Part shown: piece by piece, positions 8,554-17,041 of the stretch
Layout: every line of letters starts with the position of its first letter
How positions within the stretch are numbered: the first letter of the stretch is position 1
From: Opitutaceae bacterium
GTDB lineage: Bacteria; Verrucomicrobiota; Verrucomicrobiia; Opitutales; Opitutaceae
Assembly: GCA_009919985.1 (NCBI GenBank)
Contig: RGAX01000002.1
Span: forward strand, 1 to 48,527
Direction of reading: 5' to 3'
DNA: 48,527 nucleotides
Made by a program: the position numbers and the translations under genes
Notes under the pieces: generated by a model
What the model was told of the DNA's origin: nothing
What the model saw: only the letters and a program-made list of their open reading frames with translations
The model's database searches: none

Positions 8554-10386
8554 TTACCAGACGAGCGTGTAGGTGAGGGTGCGGTCGACTTTGCTGCCTT
8601 GAAGCGAGAGGACGAGTTGTTGGCGTCCATTACGCGTGCGCACGATAGGGTGGAGCGGGCTACCTTTGGGCAGATCGATGTAATAAGTGCGTTCGCCGAT
8701 GATCCAGCCGTTGCCGTCGGGTTGAGCAGTGATCACGTCGGCTTCGGCGAGTAACACGTAGGTCTCCCAAGACGTGTTGCGACCGTTGAAGACTAGCGTG
8801 CGCGTGAGGCTACGGCCGTCGGCGCCGGGGACTAAGGTGTCGCGGATCTCGAGCTGGGCGAGTTTGCCGAGGAAAGTCGGCGTGCCGTCGGCTGCCAGCG
8901 TGTAGCCTTGCGAAGACCAGAGCGGCTCGGGCGCGTCGGGCCAGTCGTGCGAGAAACTCTCGAGGAGGGCGACGGTGGGTTTGCTGTTGAGCGTGAGGGC
9001 GGGGCCGGAGGGTTGGGCTTGTTGGGAATCACCGCGACTCTCCCACATGTCGGCGACGTCGACGAAGCCGCCGCGCCAGACGCGCAGCAGAGAACCGGTT
9101 TCAAAATCGTAGGCGAAGTGGGTGCCCGTGGGTGAACCGACGCTGATCGCGTAGAGGCGCTTTTTGGGTTCGTAAGGCACGAAGCCGCGCTGGAGCCGGG
9201 GGTGTTCGCCGGGCTTGAGCGGGATGGAAGGCGCGATCTTCGGCTTGGCGTTGGGTTCGACGTACGTGAACGACTGAGCGGACAGACCGATGCCGCGGAC
9301 GCCGATAGTGAGCGAGGCGCGGGCGGCACGGACGTGTTGATAATCGAGCCGGAACGGATGGTCGCCGGCCGTGAGCTTGACGGTCAGGCCATCGGCGCCG
9401 AGCTCGAGGGGAGTAATGGCGAGTTGATCGTCAATGAGGAGGCGGGCGGGGTTGCGCGTCTCGGCGCTGAACGTGTACGTGTCGGTGCGACCGACGTGAA
9501 GGGTGCCTTTGATAACGAGGGCGCCTTTGCCGGATTTTTGAATCGGAGAGACCGACAAGTTAGGAAGCGGGCCGGAGTCGGCGGGCTTAGCGACGTAATC
9601 GGCGATGCCTTTTTGCGGACCTACGTAGAGTTCGTAGGTCAAGCCGCTCGTCGTCAGGGCGGGACTGTCAAGTAGCTGTGCGGAGAAGGCGCGGACGGCG
9701 AGCGTACCGTGGTCGCCTTGAATCATGAGCGGGCCGCGCGGAGCTTCGGGATCTTTTTCAAATAAGGCGCTGCGCGTGGGGCCGCTGACCTCGACGTTTT
9801 CGTGGATGAGATAACCGTTTAGAAATACGCGGAGGAATTTGGCGTTGGCGGTTTTTTTGCCGGCGGCGTCGAAACGCGGGGCGCGGAATTCGATGCGGAG
9901 GTGCTGCCAGAGGCCGGGGGCTCGAGCGGCGTGAGCGCGGGGTGCGGTACCGTCGTAGCTTTCGTTACCTTTGCCGCGGGCATCGTCCCAGCGATCATAG
10001 ATACCGCCGCAATCAGAAGGTTTGGGCGCGGCGGTCTGGCCCCAGCTGTCGAAGAGCTGTACCTCGTAGCGACCCATCAGGTACACGCCGGAGTTGGAGC
10101 CGGCGGTGAGGAGGAAATCGAGTTCAAGTTCGACGTCGGCGTGATCCCAAGCGGTGACAAGATGAGCGCGGGACTGCTTGCTGGGATTATTGACAAGTAT
10201 GCCCGAGCCAGGGACTACGGTGAGAATTTTATCGTGGCGCGGATTGCCGCTGAGTGCGCTGGCGGATTGCCAATTGACGCCAAGAGTTTTTAGGGCGCCG
10301 GGAGCGGTGAGCGTGAGAGGCGACTGGGCGTGCGCGATGTGAGCGAGCAGTGCGCACGCGAGCAGACGAAGGGGTAAAAACTTCAT
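8554..10386 (-). CDS. Secreted DUF1080 (3-keto-disaccharide hydrolase-like) protein with PA14-like domain
   Basis: A 610-residue exported protein with signal peptide MKFLPLRLLACALLAHIAHA. Residues about 25-235 have the DUF1080 concanavalin-like sandwich (SNSGVYLMGRYEVQLFDSWG, then GLWQHLRIEFRAPRFD and NGYLIHENVEVSGPT). Residues about 250-370 resemble a PA14-type domain (YELYVGPQKGIADY, TYTFSAETRNPARLLIDDQ). The rest, about 400-610, is a beta-rich region seen near similar proteins. DUF1080 members include 3-keto-glycoside hydrolases and carbohydrate-binding proteins. This one leads the minus-strand unit whose next gene is the propeller-cupredoxin fusion. A joint oxidation-then-cleavage of a glycoside is plausible but inferred. 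Confidence 0.8.
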   Translation of the reverse strand: MKFLPLRLLACALLAHIAHAQSPLTLTAPGALKTLGVNWQSASALSGNPRHDKILTVVPGSGILVNNPSKQSRAHLVTAWDHADVELELDFLLTAGSNSGVYLMGRYEVQLFDSWGQTAAPKPSDCGGIYDRWDDARGKGNESYDGTAPRAHAARAPGLWQHLRIEFRAPRFDAAGKKTANAKFLRVFLNGYLIHENVEVSGPTRSALFEKDPEAPRGPLMIQGDHGTLAVRAFSAQLLDSPALTTSGLTYELYVGPQKGIADYVAKPADSGPLPNLSVSPIQKSGKGALVIKGTLHVGRTDTYTFSAETRNPARLLIDDQLAITPLELGADGLTVKLTAGDHPFRLDYQHVRAARASLTIGVRGIGLSAQSFTYVEPNAKPKIAPSIPLKPGEHPRLQRGFVPYEPKKRLYAISVGSPTGTHFAYDFETGSLLRVWRGGFVDVADMWESRGDSQQAQPSGPALTLNSKPTVALLESFSHDWPDAPEPLWSSQGYTLAADGTPTFLGKLAQLEIRDTLVPGADGRSLTRTLVFNGRNTSWETYVLLAEADVITAQPDGNGWIIGERTYYIDLPKGSPLHPIVRTRNGRQQLVLSLQGSKVDRTLTYTLVW

Positions 10387-10426
10387 GGGGAGGGAAGAAC
10401 CCGAAGGTCAGGCCAAAATTCCCTTT

Positions 10427-10454
10427 ACGGCAACCCTTGATAAGGGCTAGCCGT
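10427..10454. repeat. Nested hairpin upstream of DUF1080 gene
   Basis: The outer arms are ACGGC/GCCGT and the inner arms CCCTT/AAGGG. On the plus strand the hairpin is followed by GATTTTTA and on the minus strand by AAAGGGAATTTT. It lies between clpP and the DUF1080 start on the minus strand. It could be a second terminator of the clpP transcript or a leader structure of the DUF1080 transcript. Confidence 0.4.
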
Positions 10455-10472
10455 GATTTTTACGTACAAGAG

Positions 10473-10502
10473 CGCGTGTCGCACCATGAGTGACGACACG
10501 CG
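10473..10502 (-). terminator. Hairpin terminator candidate after clpP
   Basis: CGCGTGTCG pairs perfectly with CGACACGCG, and the stem can extend by three further pairs (CAC/GTG) past a bulged A. It starts about 10 bases after the clpP stop on the minus strand. Only a weak T tract follows in that direction, so factor-independent termination is likely but not certain. Confidence 0.5.
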
Positions 10503-10511
10503 TCGCAACTC

Positions 10512-11168
10512 TCAGAGCTTATCGACGATGCTGTCCGCGAGACCGTAGGCGATGGCTTCTTTGGCGTTGAGATAGAAATCGCGGTCGGTGTCGCGGTTAA
10601 TGACCTCAATGGGCTGGCCGGAAGCTTGGGCAAGGATCTCGTTTAACTCGGCGCGGATTTTTTCCATTTCCTTAGCCTGAATGTTGATGTCGGTCGCGGG
10701 GCCAACCATGCGGCCGGAGATGAGCGGTTGGTGAATCAAGACGCGGGCGTGCGGGTAAAGGAGGCGCCGGCCCTTGGGGACGCCTGAGAGCAGGATCGAG
10801 CCCATCGATGCAGCCATGCCGGTGACGACCACGGTGATCGGCGAGGTGATCAACTTCATCGTATCATAAACAGCCATGCCAGCGGTGATGGAGCCGCCGG
10901 GGGTGTTAATGTAGAACGTGATCGCTTTGCCGGGGGCGACAGCTTCTAGGTAGAGGAGACGCTCGGTGATATCCTTGGCGGAGGCGTCGGTCACGGCGCC
11001 CCAAAGGAAAACCTTACGTTGTTCTAGAAATTTTTTCTGAATGAGCAGCGCGACGGGTGCGCCGTTTTTTTTGCCGGCGGCTTCTTCTTTTTCGTCGTCG
11101 TCCTCCTCTTCGTCATCGAGGCGAGGGGTCGGTTCGGCGAGGTTGGGCTGGAGGCTAGAGAAATGCAT
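10512..11168 (-). CDS. clpP: ATP-dependent Clp protease proteolytic subunit
   Basis: A ClpP-family serine peptidase, which forms the barrel that degrades proteins unfolded by ClpX or ClpA. The catalytic Ser lies in VTGMAASMGSILL, the His in ARVLIHQPLISG and the Asp in NRDTDRDFYLNAKEA. INTPGGSITAGMAVYD is also typical. The track start at 11204 is a TTG. The ATG at 11168 (MHFSSLQPNLAEP) gives 218 aa and is preferred. The N-terminus carries a very acidic stretch (DDEEEDDDEKEE) before the usual fold, about 20 residues longer than a standard ClpP. There is no clpX or tig neighbour. The gene follows guaD by 72 bases from this start. Confidence 0.92.
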   Translation of the reverse strand: MHFSSLQPNLAEPTPRLDDEEEDDDEKEEAAGKKNGAPVALLIQKKFLEQRKVFLWGAVTDASAKDITERLLYLEAVAPGKAITFYINTPGGSITAGMAVYDTMKLITSPITVVVTGMAASMGSILLSGVPKGRRLLYPHARVLIHQPLISGRMVGPATDINIQAKEMEKIRAELNEILAQASGQPIEVINRDTDRDFYLNAKEAIAYGLADSIVDKL

Positions 11169-11240
11169 ATGGGCAAACAGTGGGAGGGTGGTTGGTTTTG
11201 GCAAGAGTTGGGACGTGCTTTTGCGGCGGGGTGGATGCGC

Positions 11241-11711
11241 TCAATAGTGGACCTTGTCGGTCTTGGCAGCCCATTCCTTGAATGCAGTTTGTGCCTCCTC
11301 GCGCAGAAAGAGCTCCATCTTCACGGTGCGTTGCTCGGGCGGCAGGGGGATTTGTTGGTAAATAAATTCGTCGTCGAAGCCGATTACGGCGGCGTCGGCG
11401 CGCGTGTTGCCGTAGAAAACTTGCGGAATTCGTGCCCAATAAATCGCCGAGAGGCACATCGGGCACGGCTCGCAACTGGTATAAAGTTCGCAGTCGGTGA
11501 GTTGAAACGTACCGAGCGCTGTGCACGCATCGCGGATCGCGACGACCTCGGCGTGGGCGGTGGGATCGTTGGTGGACGTCACGCGGTTGCTGCCGCGGCC
11601 CACGACCTCGCCTCGACGCACGACGACGCAGCCAAATGGCCCACCCCGACCCGAACGCATGCCGGTTTCGGCCAATTGGACGGCTTCTCGCATGAAGGCT
11701 GCTTGCCTCAT
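11241..11711 (-). CDS. guaD: Guanine deaminase (cytidine deaminase-fold)
   Basis: A zinc-dependent nucleobase deaminase with the motifs HAEVVAIRDAC and TSCEPCPMCLSAIYWARI (His, Glu and two Cys of the CDA fold). The C-terminal region YQQIPLPPEQRTVKMELF resembles Bacillus-type guanine deaminase. From the ATG at 11711 it is 156 aa, the usual GuaD length. The track start at 11759 is a TTG and would eat into the divergent promoter. It would convert guanine to xanthine, the substrate of the xanthine dehydrogenase in the divergent operon. This context favours GuaD over a tRNA adenosine deaminase (TadA), though activity on cytosine-type bases is not excluded. Confidence 0.85.
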   Translation of the reverse strand: MRQAAFMREAVQLAETGMRSGRGGPFGCVVVRRGEVVGRGSNRVTSTNDPTAHAEVVAIRDACTALGTFQLTDCELYTSCEPCPMCLSAIYWARIPQVFYGNTRADAAVIGFDDEFIYQQIPLPPEQRTVKMELFLREEAQTAFKEWAAKTDKVHY

Positions 11712-11751
11712 AGGTGTTTCTCGGACATTGTTTTCAACGCGCAAATCGAAT

Positions 11752-11783
11752 TCATTCAAGATTCAGCGTTAGTAAGTGAATGA
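11752..11783. promoter_or_regulatory. Dyad in the guaD/aceB divergent promoter
   Basis: TCATTCA and TGAATGA are perfect 7-base inverted arms 18 bases apart. They lie in the 119-base gap between guaD (-) and malate synthase (+). The place fits an operator that coordinates both arms of purine catabolism, but no cognate regulator is encoded beside it. Confidence 0.35.
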
Positions 11784-11830
11784 CACGAGACAACGCGTAA
11801 CTCATTCTCCTCGCACCTCTCTCACTTTCC

Positions 11831-13426
11831 ATGAGCACCACCACCATCGCCGGCCTAGAAATCCGCGGGCCGATCAACGCCGTCACTGCTGAGATCCTCA
11901 CGCCCTCCGCTTGCGAGTTTCTCGCTGGGCTATTCCGTAAATTTGACGCCCGACGCCTCGAATTGCTCGCCCGCCGCGTCGAGCGCCAACGTCAACTCGA
12001 CGCTGGCCACCTCCCGGATTTCTTGCCCGAGACCGCCGCCATCCGCGCCGATCTTTCCTGGCGCGTCGTCCCGCCCGCGCCGGATCTTAGCGATCGGCGC
12101 ACCGAAATCACCGGCCCCGTAGACCGCAAGATGGTCATCAACGCCCTCAATTCAGGCGCCAAGGTGTTCATGGCTGATTTCGAAGACGCCACGTCACCGA
12201 CTTGGAACAATCTTCTCGAGGGGCAACTTAATCTCCGCGACGCCATCCGCCGCACCATTTCATTCACCAGTCCCGAGGGTAAAGCCTACGCGCTCAAGCC
12301 TCAGACCGCCACGCTCGTCGTGCGGCCTCGTGGTTGGCACCTGCCCGAAAAACACGTTTTCCTCGACGGCAATCCCGTGAGCGGCTCGCTCTTTGATTTT
12401 GGTCTCTATTTTTTCCACAACGTCAAAGAAGCCCTCGCCCGCGGCACCGGTCCTTATTTTTACCTGCCGAAAATGGAGAGCCACCTTGAGGCGCGTCTCT
12501 GGAATGATGTCTTTGTTCATGCGCAAGCCGCCCTCGGCGTCCCGTGCGGCACGATCCGCGCCACGGTGTTGATCGAGACGATCCTTGCTACGTTTGAAGC
12601 CGAAGAAATTCTCTACGAACTCCGCGATCACTCCTCCGGACTCAATTGCGGCCGCTGGGACTACATCTTCAGCTGCATTAAAAAACTAAAACGTCGCCCC
12701 GGCTACGTGTTCCCAGATCGCACGCAGGTCACTATGACCGCGCCGTTCATGCGCGCTTACTCGCTCTTCGTGATCAAAGTCTGTCACCGCCGCGGCGCCC
12801 ACGCCATGGGCGGCATGGCTGCTCAGATTCCTATCAAAAACAACCCCGCCGCCAACGACGCCGCGCTCGCCAAGGTCCTCGCCGATAAAGAACGCGAAGC
12901 CTCCGACGGCCACGATGGCACGTGGGTCGCGCATCCCGGCCTCGTCCCGGTCGCGCTTCAAGCCTTCGACAAACACATGCCCGGATCGAATCAAATCTCG
13001 CGCCAGCGCGACGACGTCATTCCCAGCGCTGCTGAATTCCTCGCTCCGCCCGTCGGCACCATCACCGAAGCCGGCGTCCGCACCAACCTCAGCGTCGGCG
13101 TCCAATACGTCGAAGCCTGGCTCGGCGGCCTCGGCTGCGTCCCGCTTTACAACCTCATGGAAGACGCCGCCACGGCCGAGATTTCCCGCGCGCAGCTCTG
13201 GCAATGGCTCCACACCGGCGCCAAACTCGCCGACGGCCGCGTCCTCACCACCGCTCTCTACGATCAATTCCTCGGGGAGGAACTCGCCAAAATTAAAAAC
13301 GAAATCGGCGCCGATCGTTACCTGCGCGGCCATTTCATCCGCGCGATCGAGATTTTCATGCTCATGGTGAAATCGCCACAGCTCGACGAATTTCTCACGC
13401 TGCCCGCTTACGAATTGCTCGCTTAA
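11831..13426 (+). CDS. aceB: Malate synthase A
   Basis: A 531-residue enzyme, the normal length of the short (A-type) malate synthases, which condenses glyoxylate with acetyl-CoA to malate. Clear family segments are [26 protein letters not shown] near residue 96-121, [33 protein letters not shown] and [16 protein letters not shown] near 324. The ATG at 11831 has no SD. It heads the plus-strand purine operon, 37 bases before the OHCU decarboxylase gene. No isocitrate lyase lies nearby. The context indicates that it takes the glyoxylate released from ureidoglycolate rather than serving a glyoxylate shunt, which is an inference from position. Confidence 0.95.
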   Translation: MSTTTIAGLEIRGPINAVTAEILTPSACEFLAGLFRKFDARRLELLARRVERQRQLDAGHLPDFLPETAAIRADLSWRVVPPAPDLSDRRTEITGPVDRKMVINALNSGAKVFMADFEDATSPTWNNLLEGQLNLRDAIRRTISFTSPEGKAYALKPQTATLVVRPRGWHLPEKHVFLDGNPVSGSLFDFGLYFFHNVKEALARGTGPYFYLPKMESHLEARLWNDVFVHAQAALGVPCGTIRATVLIETILATFEAEEILYELRDHSSGLNCGRWDYIFSCIKKLKRRPGYVFPDRTQVTMTAPFMRAYSLFVIKVCHRRGAHAMGGMAAQIPIKNNPAANDAALAKVLADKEREASDGHDGTWVAHPGLVPVALQAFDKHMPGSNQISRQRDDVIPSAAEFLAPPVGTITEAGVRTNLSVGVQYVEAWLGGLGCVPLYNLMEDAATAEISRAQLWQWLHTGAKLADGRVLTTALYDQFLGEELAKIKNEIGADRYLRGHFIRAIEIFMLMVKSPQLDEFLTLPAYELLA

Positions 13427-13463
13427 CCGCGCGCCCTCGTCTGGCGGCTCACGCCGCTTCTCG

Positions 13464-13979
13464 ATGCTAACCCTCCACCAACTCAACGCCCTTGACCGCG
13501 CGGCCTTCACCGCCGCGCTCGGTCATTTCTTTGAGCATTCTCCGTGGGTGGTCGAGGAGACATGGCCGCGCCGACCCTTTCGCGACCCTACGCACCTCCT
13601 CGTCGAGCTTTGCACCACGATGCGCTCCGCCTCGCCCGCCCGCCAACTTGTGCTCATCCGCGCTCACCCCGATCTCGCCGGCCGCCTCGCTCAACAAAAC
13701 GCCCTAACCGCCGAATCCACCCGCGAACAAGCCAGCGCCGGCCTCAACCGCCTCACCGACGCCGAACTCGCTGAATTTCAGCGCCTCAACACCGCCTACC
13801 TTGCGCGCTTCGGCTTTCCGTTTATTATCTGCGCCCGGCTCAACGCCAAATCCGCTATCCTCGCCGCGATGACCGGCCGTCTTCAGCAAAACCCCGAGCA
13901 CGAATTCACCACTGCTCTTAGCGAAATAGAAAAAATCGCTCACCTGCGTCTCAACGATCTTTTGGAGAAAACTCTCTGA
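13464..13979 (+). CDS. uraD: 2-oxo-4-hydroxy-4-carboxy-5-ureidoimidazoline (OHCU) decarboxylase
   Basis: A 171-residue member of the OHCU decarboxylase family, which converts OHCU to (S)-allantoin with loss of CO2. Characteristic segments are FFEHSPWVVEETWPRRPF, LIRAHPDLAGRLA (with the catalytic His), REQASAGLNRLTDAE and FGFPFIICARL. The length is normal. The stop overlaps the start of the HIU hydrolase gene (TGATG), so the two are translationally coupled. The substrate comes from urate through HIU hydrolase. Confidence 0.94.
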   Translation: MLTLHQLNALDRAAFTAALGHFFEHSPWVVEETWPRRPFRDPTHLLVELCTTMRSASPARQLVLIRAHPDLAGRLAQQNALTAESTREQASAGLNRLTDAELAEFQRLNTAYLARFGFPFIICARLNAKSAILAAMTGRLQQNPEHEFTTALSEIEKIAHLRLNDLLEKTL

Positions 13980-14329
13980 TGACTGGTAAACTCAGCACCC
14001 ACGTCCTCGATCTCACTACTGGCCGCCCCGCTTCGGGATTGCGCATCGAGCTCCATCGCCATGCCCCCGGTGTCGCGCCGCAGCTGATCAAAACCGTCGT
14101 GACCAACGCCGACGGTCGCACCGAGGACCCGTTGCTCAACGCCGAGGAAATCACCGCCGGCAGCTACGAACTCATCTTCGATGTCGCAGCTTATTTTGTT
14201 TCGCGCGGCGTCGCCTCGCCTTTTCTCGATCGCGTGCCGATCCGTTTCGCCATCGCCGACGCCACGGCCGGTTATCACGTTCCGCTCTTATTCACGCCTT
14301 GGGCCTACAACACGTATCGCGGCAGCTGA
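13979..14329 (+). CDS. uraH: 5-hydroxyisourate hydrolase (transthyretin-like)
   Basis: A 116-residue transthyretin-related protein that hydrolyses 5-hydroxyisourate to OHCU. The N-terminal LSTHVLDLTTGRPASGL and the C-terminal signature YHVPLLFTPWAYNTYRGS separate HIU hydrolases from true transthyretins. There is no signal peptide, so it is cytoplasmic. The gene overlaps uraD by one base and its own stop overlaps the next start by one base (TGATG). A GGAG about ten bases upstream of the ATG may act as one of the few SD-like sites in this window. Confidence 0.95.
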   Translation: MTGKLSTHVLDLTTGRPASGLRIELHRHAPGVAPQLIKTVVTNADGRTEDPLLNAEEITAGSYELIFDVAAYFVSRGVASPFLDRVPIRFAIADATAGYHVPLLFTPWAYNTYRGS

Positions 14330-15573
14330 TGCACGCCTCTGCTCAACTCCTCGCTCGTTACCTCGCTGAACTCGCTCAAGTCACCGACGAGCCCGGCCAA
14401 ATCACGCGTACATTTCTCTCGCCCGCGATGCGACGCGCCAATGCTCTCGTCGCCACCTGGATGCGCGCCGCCGGTCTCGTGACCCGCGAAGATACCGTCG
14501 GCAATCTCATCGGTCGCCTTGAAACAACTACTGCACTTCGCCTCCGCACGTTGTTGCTCGGCTCGCACCTCGACACAGTACGCGATGCCGGACGTTTCGA
14601 CGGCGCTCTCGGTGTCTTGCTGCCGGTCGTCGCGCTCGCCGAACTACGTCGCCGTGGTGTTACGCTACCGTTTGCCGTCGAAGTGGTCGGTTTTTCTGAG
14701 GAAGAAGGTGTGCGTTTCGCCAGCGCCTACCTTGGTAGTAAAGGCTATTGTGGCCAACTTCGCGCCGCCGATCTCAAGCTCACCGATGCCGCCGGCCTCA
14801 GCGTGCGCACCGCGCTCGAAACGCTCACGCCCACTACTCAATCGTTCAAGTTGCCTCGTCGCGCGCACGCACCGCGCGATCTGCTTGGTTACGTCGAGGT
14901 GCACATTGAACAAGGCCCCGTGCTTGAGACTAAGAAACTCGCCGTCGGCGTCGTCTCCGCCATCGCAGGACAGACGCGCGCGAAGCTCGCCTTTCATGGC
15001 CGTGCCGGCCACGCCGGCACCACGCCGATGAATCTCCGCCGCGATGCGCTCGCCGGCGCCGCGGAATTCACGCTCGCTGCCGAAGCGCTCGCGCAACGCA
15101 CGCCAGACCTCGTCGCCACGGTCGGCACGATGTCCGTCGCGCCCGGCGCCGCCAACGTCATCCCCGCGACGGCGGCGTTCTCGCTCGATCTGCGGCATCC
15201 GCGCGACCTTGTTCGCCGCTCCGCACTGCGCCAACTGCGGGCCATCGCCATCCTCATCGCCCGGCGCCGTCACCTCACGTTCACTTGGACTCCTACGCAG
15301 GACAACGCTGCCGTCACGTGCTCGCCTGCGCTCACCGCCGCGCTCGCCGCCAGCGTCCGCGCCGTGCAGGGCAAAAACCTGACGCTCGCCAGCGGCGCGG
15401 GCCACGACGCGGTCGTTCTTTCCGCGCTCACGCCGGTTGCGATGGTGTTCGTGCGCAGTCGCGCCGGCCTCAGTCATCATCCCGACGAATACTCTTCCCC
15501 GGCCGATATCGCGCTCGCTCTTGAGGTGCTGATCGACTTTCTCGCACGCCTCGCACGCACTCACGCCTCATGA
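14329..15573 (+). CDS. allC: Allantoate amidohydrolase (M20/hydantoinase-carbamoylase family)
   Basis: A 414-residue metal-dependent amidohydrolase from the ATG at 14329. The track start at 14299 lies inside uraH. Metal ligands are visible in GSHLDTVRDAGRFDG, SEEEGVRF, HIEQGPVLE and LSHHPDEY. AGHAGTTPMNLRRDAL belongs to the dimerisation domain. GSHLDTV..G.FDG is the form seen in allantoate amidohydrolases. The enzyme hydrolyses allantoate to (S)-ureidoglycine, CO2 and ammonia. It differs from the second M20 gene of the operon, which has the GSHTDAIP form. It overlaps allB by four bases (ATGA). Confidence 0.87.
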   Translation: MHASAQLLARYLAELAQVTDEPGQITRTFLSPAMRRANALVATWMRAAGLVTREDTVGNLIGRLETTTALRLRTLLLGSHLDTVRDAGRFDGALGVLLPVVALAELRRRGVTLPFAVEVVGFSEEEGVRFASAYLGSKGYCGQLRAADLKLTDAAGLSVRTALETLTPTTQSFKLPRRAHAPRDLLGYVEVHIEQGPVLETKKLAVGVVSAIAGQTRAKLAFHGRAGHAGTTPMNLRRDALAGAAEFTLAAEALAQRTPDLVATVGTMSVAPGAANVIPATAAFSLDLRHPRDLVRRSALRQLRAIAILIARRRHLTFTWTPTQDNAAVTCSPALTAALAASVRAVQGKNLTLASGAGHDAVVLSALTPVAMVFVRSRAGLSHHPDEYSSPADIALALEVLIDFLARLARTHAS

Positions 15574-16982
15574 AACGCACCACGCTCGTCTCAAAAAATG
15601 CCAAGATCTCGCCCGAGCCCGAGCGTCTCGACCTCATTGTTCGCGGGGGAAAACTCGTCACCACCGGCGGTGTGATCTGGGCCGACCTCGGCGTCCGTCA
15701 CGGAAAATTTGTCCAGATCGCCCCCGAGATCACCGAACTCACACACGAGACCATTGACGCTAAAGGCTGCTACGTCTTCCCCGGCATCATCGATGCGCAC
15801 GTACATTTCAACGAGCCCGGGCGCGCCGATTGGGAAGGCCTTGGTTCTGGTTCGGCCGCGCTCGCCGCAGGCGGCGGCACGTGTTTTTTTGATATGCCGC
15901 TCAACTCCGAGCCGCCCGTCCTCGACGCTGCGAGTCTCCGCGCCAAGCGCATGCTCGCCGAAGAACAATCCTGCGTCGATTTCGCGCTCTGGGGCGGACT
16001 GGTCCCTGGTAACCTCGACAAACTCGCCGGCCTGCGCGATGCCGGCGCCATCGGACTAAAAGCGTTCATGTGTAATAGTGGCATCGACAGTTTCGGTGCG
16101 GTCAACGCGACCGTTCTCCGCGAAGGCATGAAGCGCGCCGCTAAACTCGGCATGCTCGTCGCCGTCCACGCCGAAGACGACGCACTCGCGGCGAAATTTA
16201 CCGCGATGGAAAAAGCCAAGGGCCGCAACGACGCGAAAGCTTGGCTCGCCTCTCGCCCCGTCGAAGTCGAGCTCACCGCCATTCGCACCGCGCTCGAGCT
16301 GGCCGGCGAAACGGGTTGCTCGCTGCACATCGTCCATGTCAGCAGCTCCGAAGGCATCGCGCTCATCACCGCCGCCCGCGCGCAACGTGTCGACGTCACC
16401 GCCGAAACCTGTCCTCACTATCTTTTACTCAACGACAAGGACGTCACCAAACTCGGCGCTGCCGGCAAATGCGCGCCTCCGATTCGCGACGAGAAAAACC
16501 GTCTCGCGCTCTGGACCGAACTCCGCGCCGGTCGCATTCACACGGTCGGCTCCGACCACTCGCCGGCTCCGCCCGCGATGAAGACGTCGAAAAACTTTTT
16601 TGAAATCTGGGGCGGTATTAGTGGTGTCCAACACGGCGCTTCGTTGCTCCTGAACGAGTGCGCCGCGACGCTCGAAAACGATTTGCCCACGCTCGCCGCC
16701 GTCCTCGCGCGCAATGTCGCTCGCCGCTTCCGCATCGAAGAGCGCAAGGGTTCCATCGCCCTCGGCCGCGACGCCGATTTCTCGATTTTCTCCCTGCAGG
16801 AGCCGGGAAAAATTTCCGCTGAAGACCTTTGGACCCGCCACCGCACCAGCGCGTACGTCGGTCGCAAAAATCGCACGTACATTTCGCACACGTTCGTCCG
16901 TGGCCAAGCCGCTTGGCGTGACGGCCGCCTCTCGTTGCCTTCGCCGCGCGCCGAATTTCTCCGTCCTGTCGGTCCGCTCTGA
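15570..16982 (+). CDS. allB: Allantoinase
   Basis: A 470-residue cyclic amidohydrolase that opens allantoin to allantoate. Metal-site motifs are DAHVHFNEPGRADWEG (HxH), GLKAFMCNSG (the carbamylated Lys), AVHAEDD, LHIVHVSSSEG and TVGSDHSPAP. FNEPGRADWEG and MCNSG favour allantoinase over dihydropyrimidinase or dihydroorotase. The N-terminus carries about 15 residues before the usual start. The gene overlaps the allantoate amidohydrolase by four bases, and the next gene starts 59 bases after the stop. Confidence 0.94.
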   Translation: MKRTTLVSKNAKISPEPERLDLIVRGGKLVTTGGVIWADLGVRHGKFVQIAPEITELTHETIDAKGCYVFPGIIDAHVHFNEPGRADWEGLGSGSAALAAGGGTCFFDMPLNSEPPVLDAASLRAKRMLAEEQSCVDFALWGGLVPGNLDKLAGLRDAGAIGLKAFMCNSGIDSFGAVNATVLREGMKRAAKLGMLVAVHAEDDALAAKFTAMEKAKGRNDAKAWLASRPVEVELTAIRTALELAGETGCSLHIVHVSSSEGIALITAARAQRVDVTAETCPHYLLLNDKDVTKLGAAGKCAPPIRDEKNRLALWTELRAGRIHTVGSDHSPAPPAMKTSKNFFEIWGGISGVQHGASLLLNECAATLENDLPTLAAVLARNVARRFRIEERKGSIALGRDADFSIFSLQEPGKISAEDLWTRHRTSAYVGRKNRTYISHTFVRGQAAWRDGRLSLPSPRAEFLRPVGPL

Positions 16983-17041
16983 ATCTATCGATCACGCCAA
17001 CCCACTTGCCTGTCCCAGCGTTTCGCACCCAAATTACCACC

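Noticed and set aside
14665-15564. Minus-strand ORF (299 aa) opposite the allantoate amidohydrolase
   Set aside because: Arg/Gly/Glu-rich antisense translation. The sense strand has a complete M20 enzyme.
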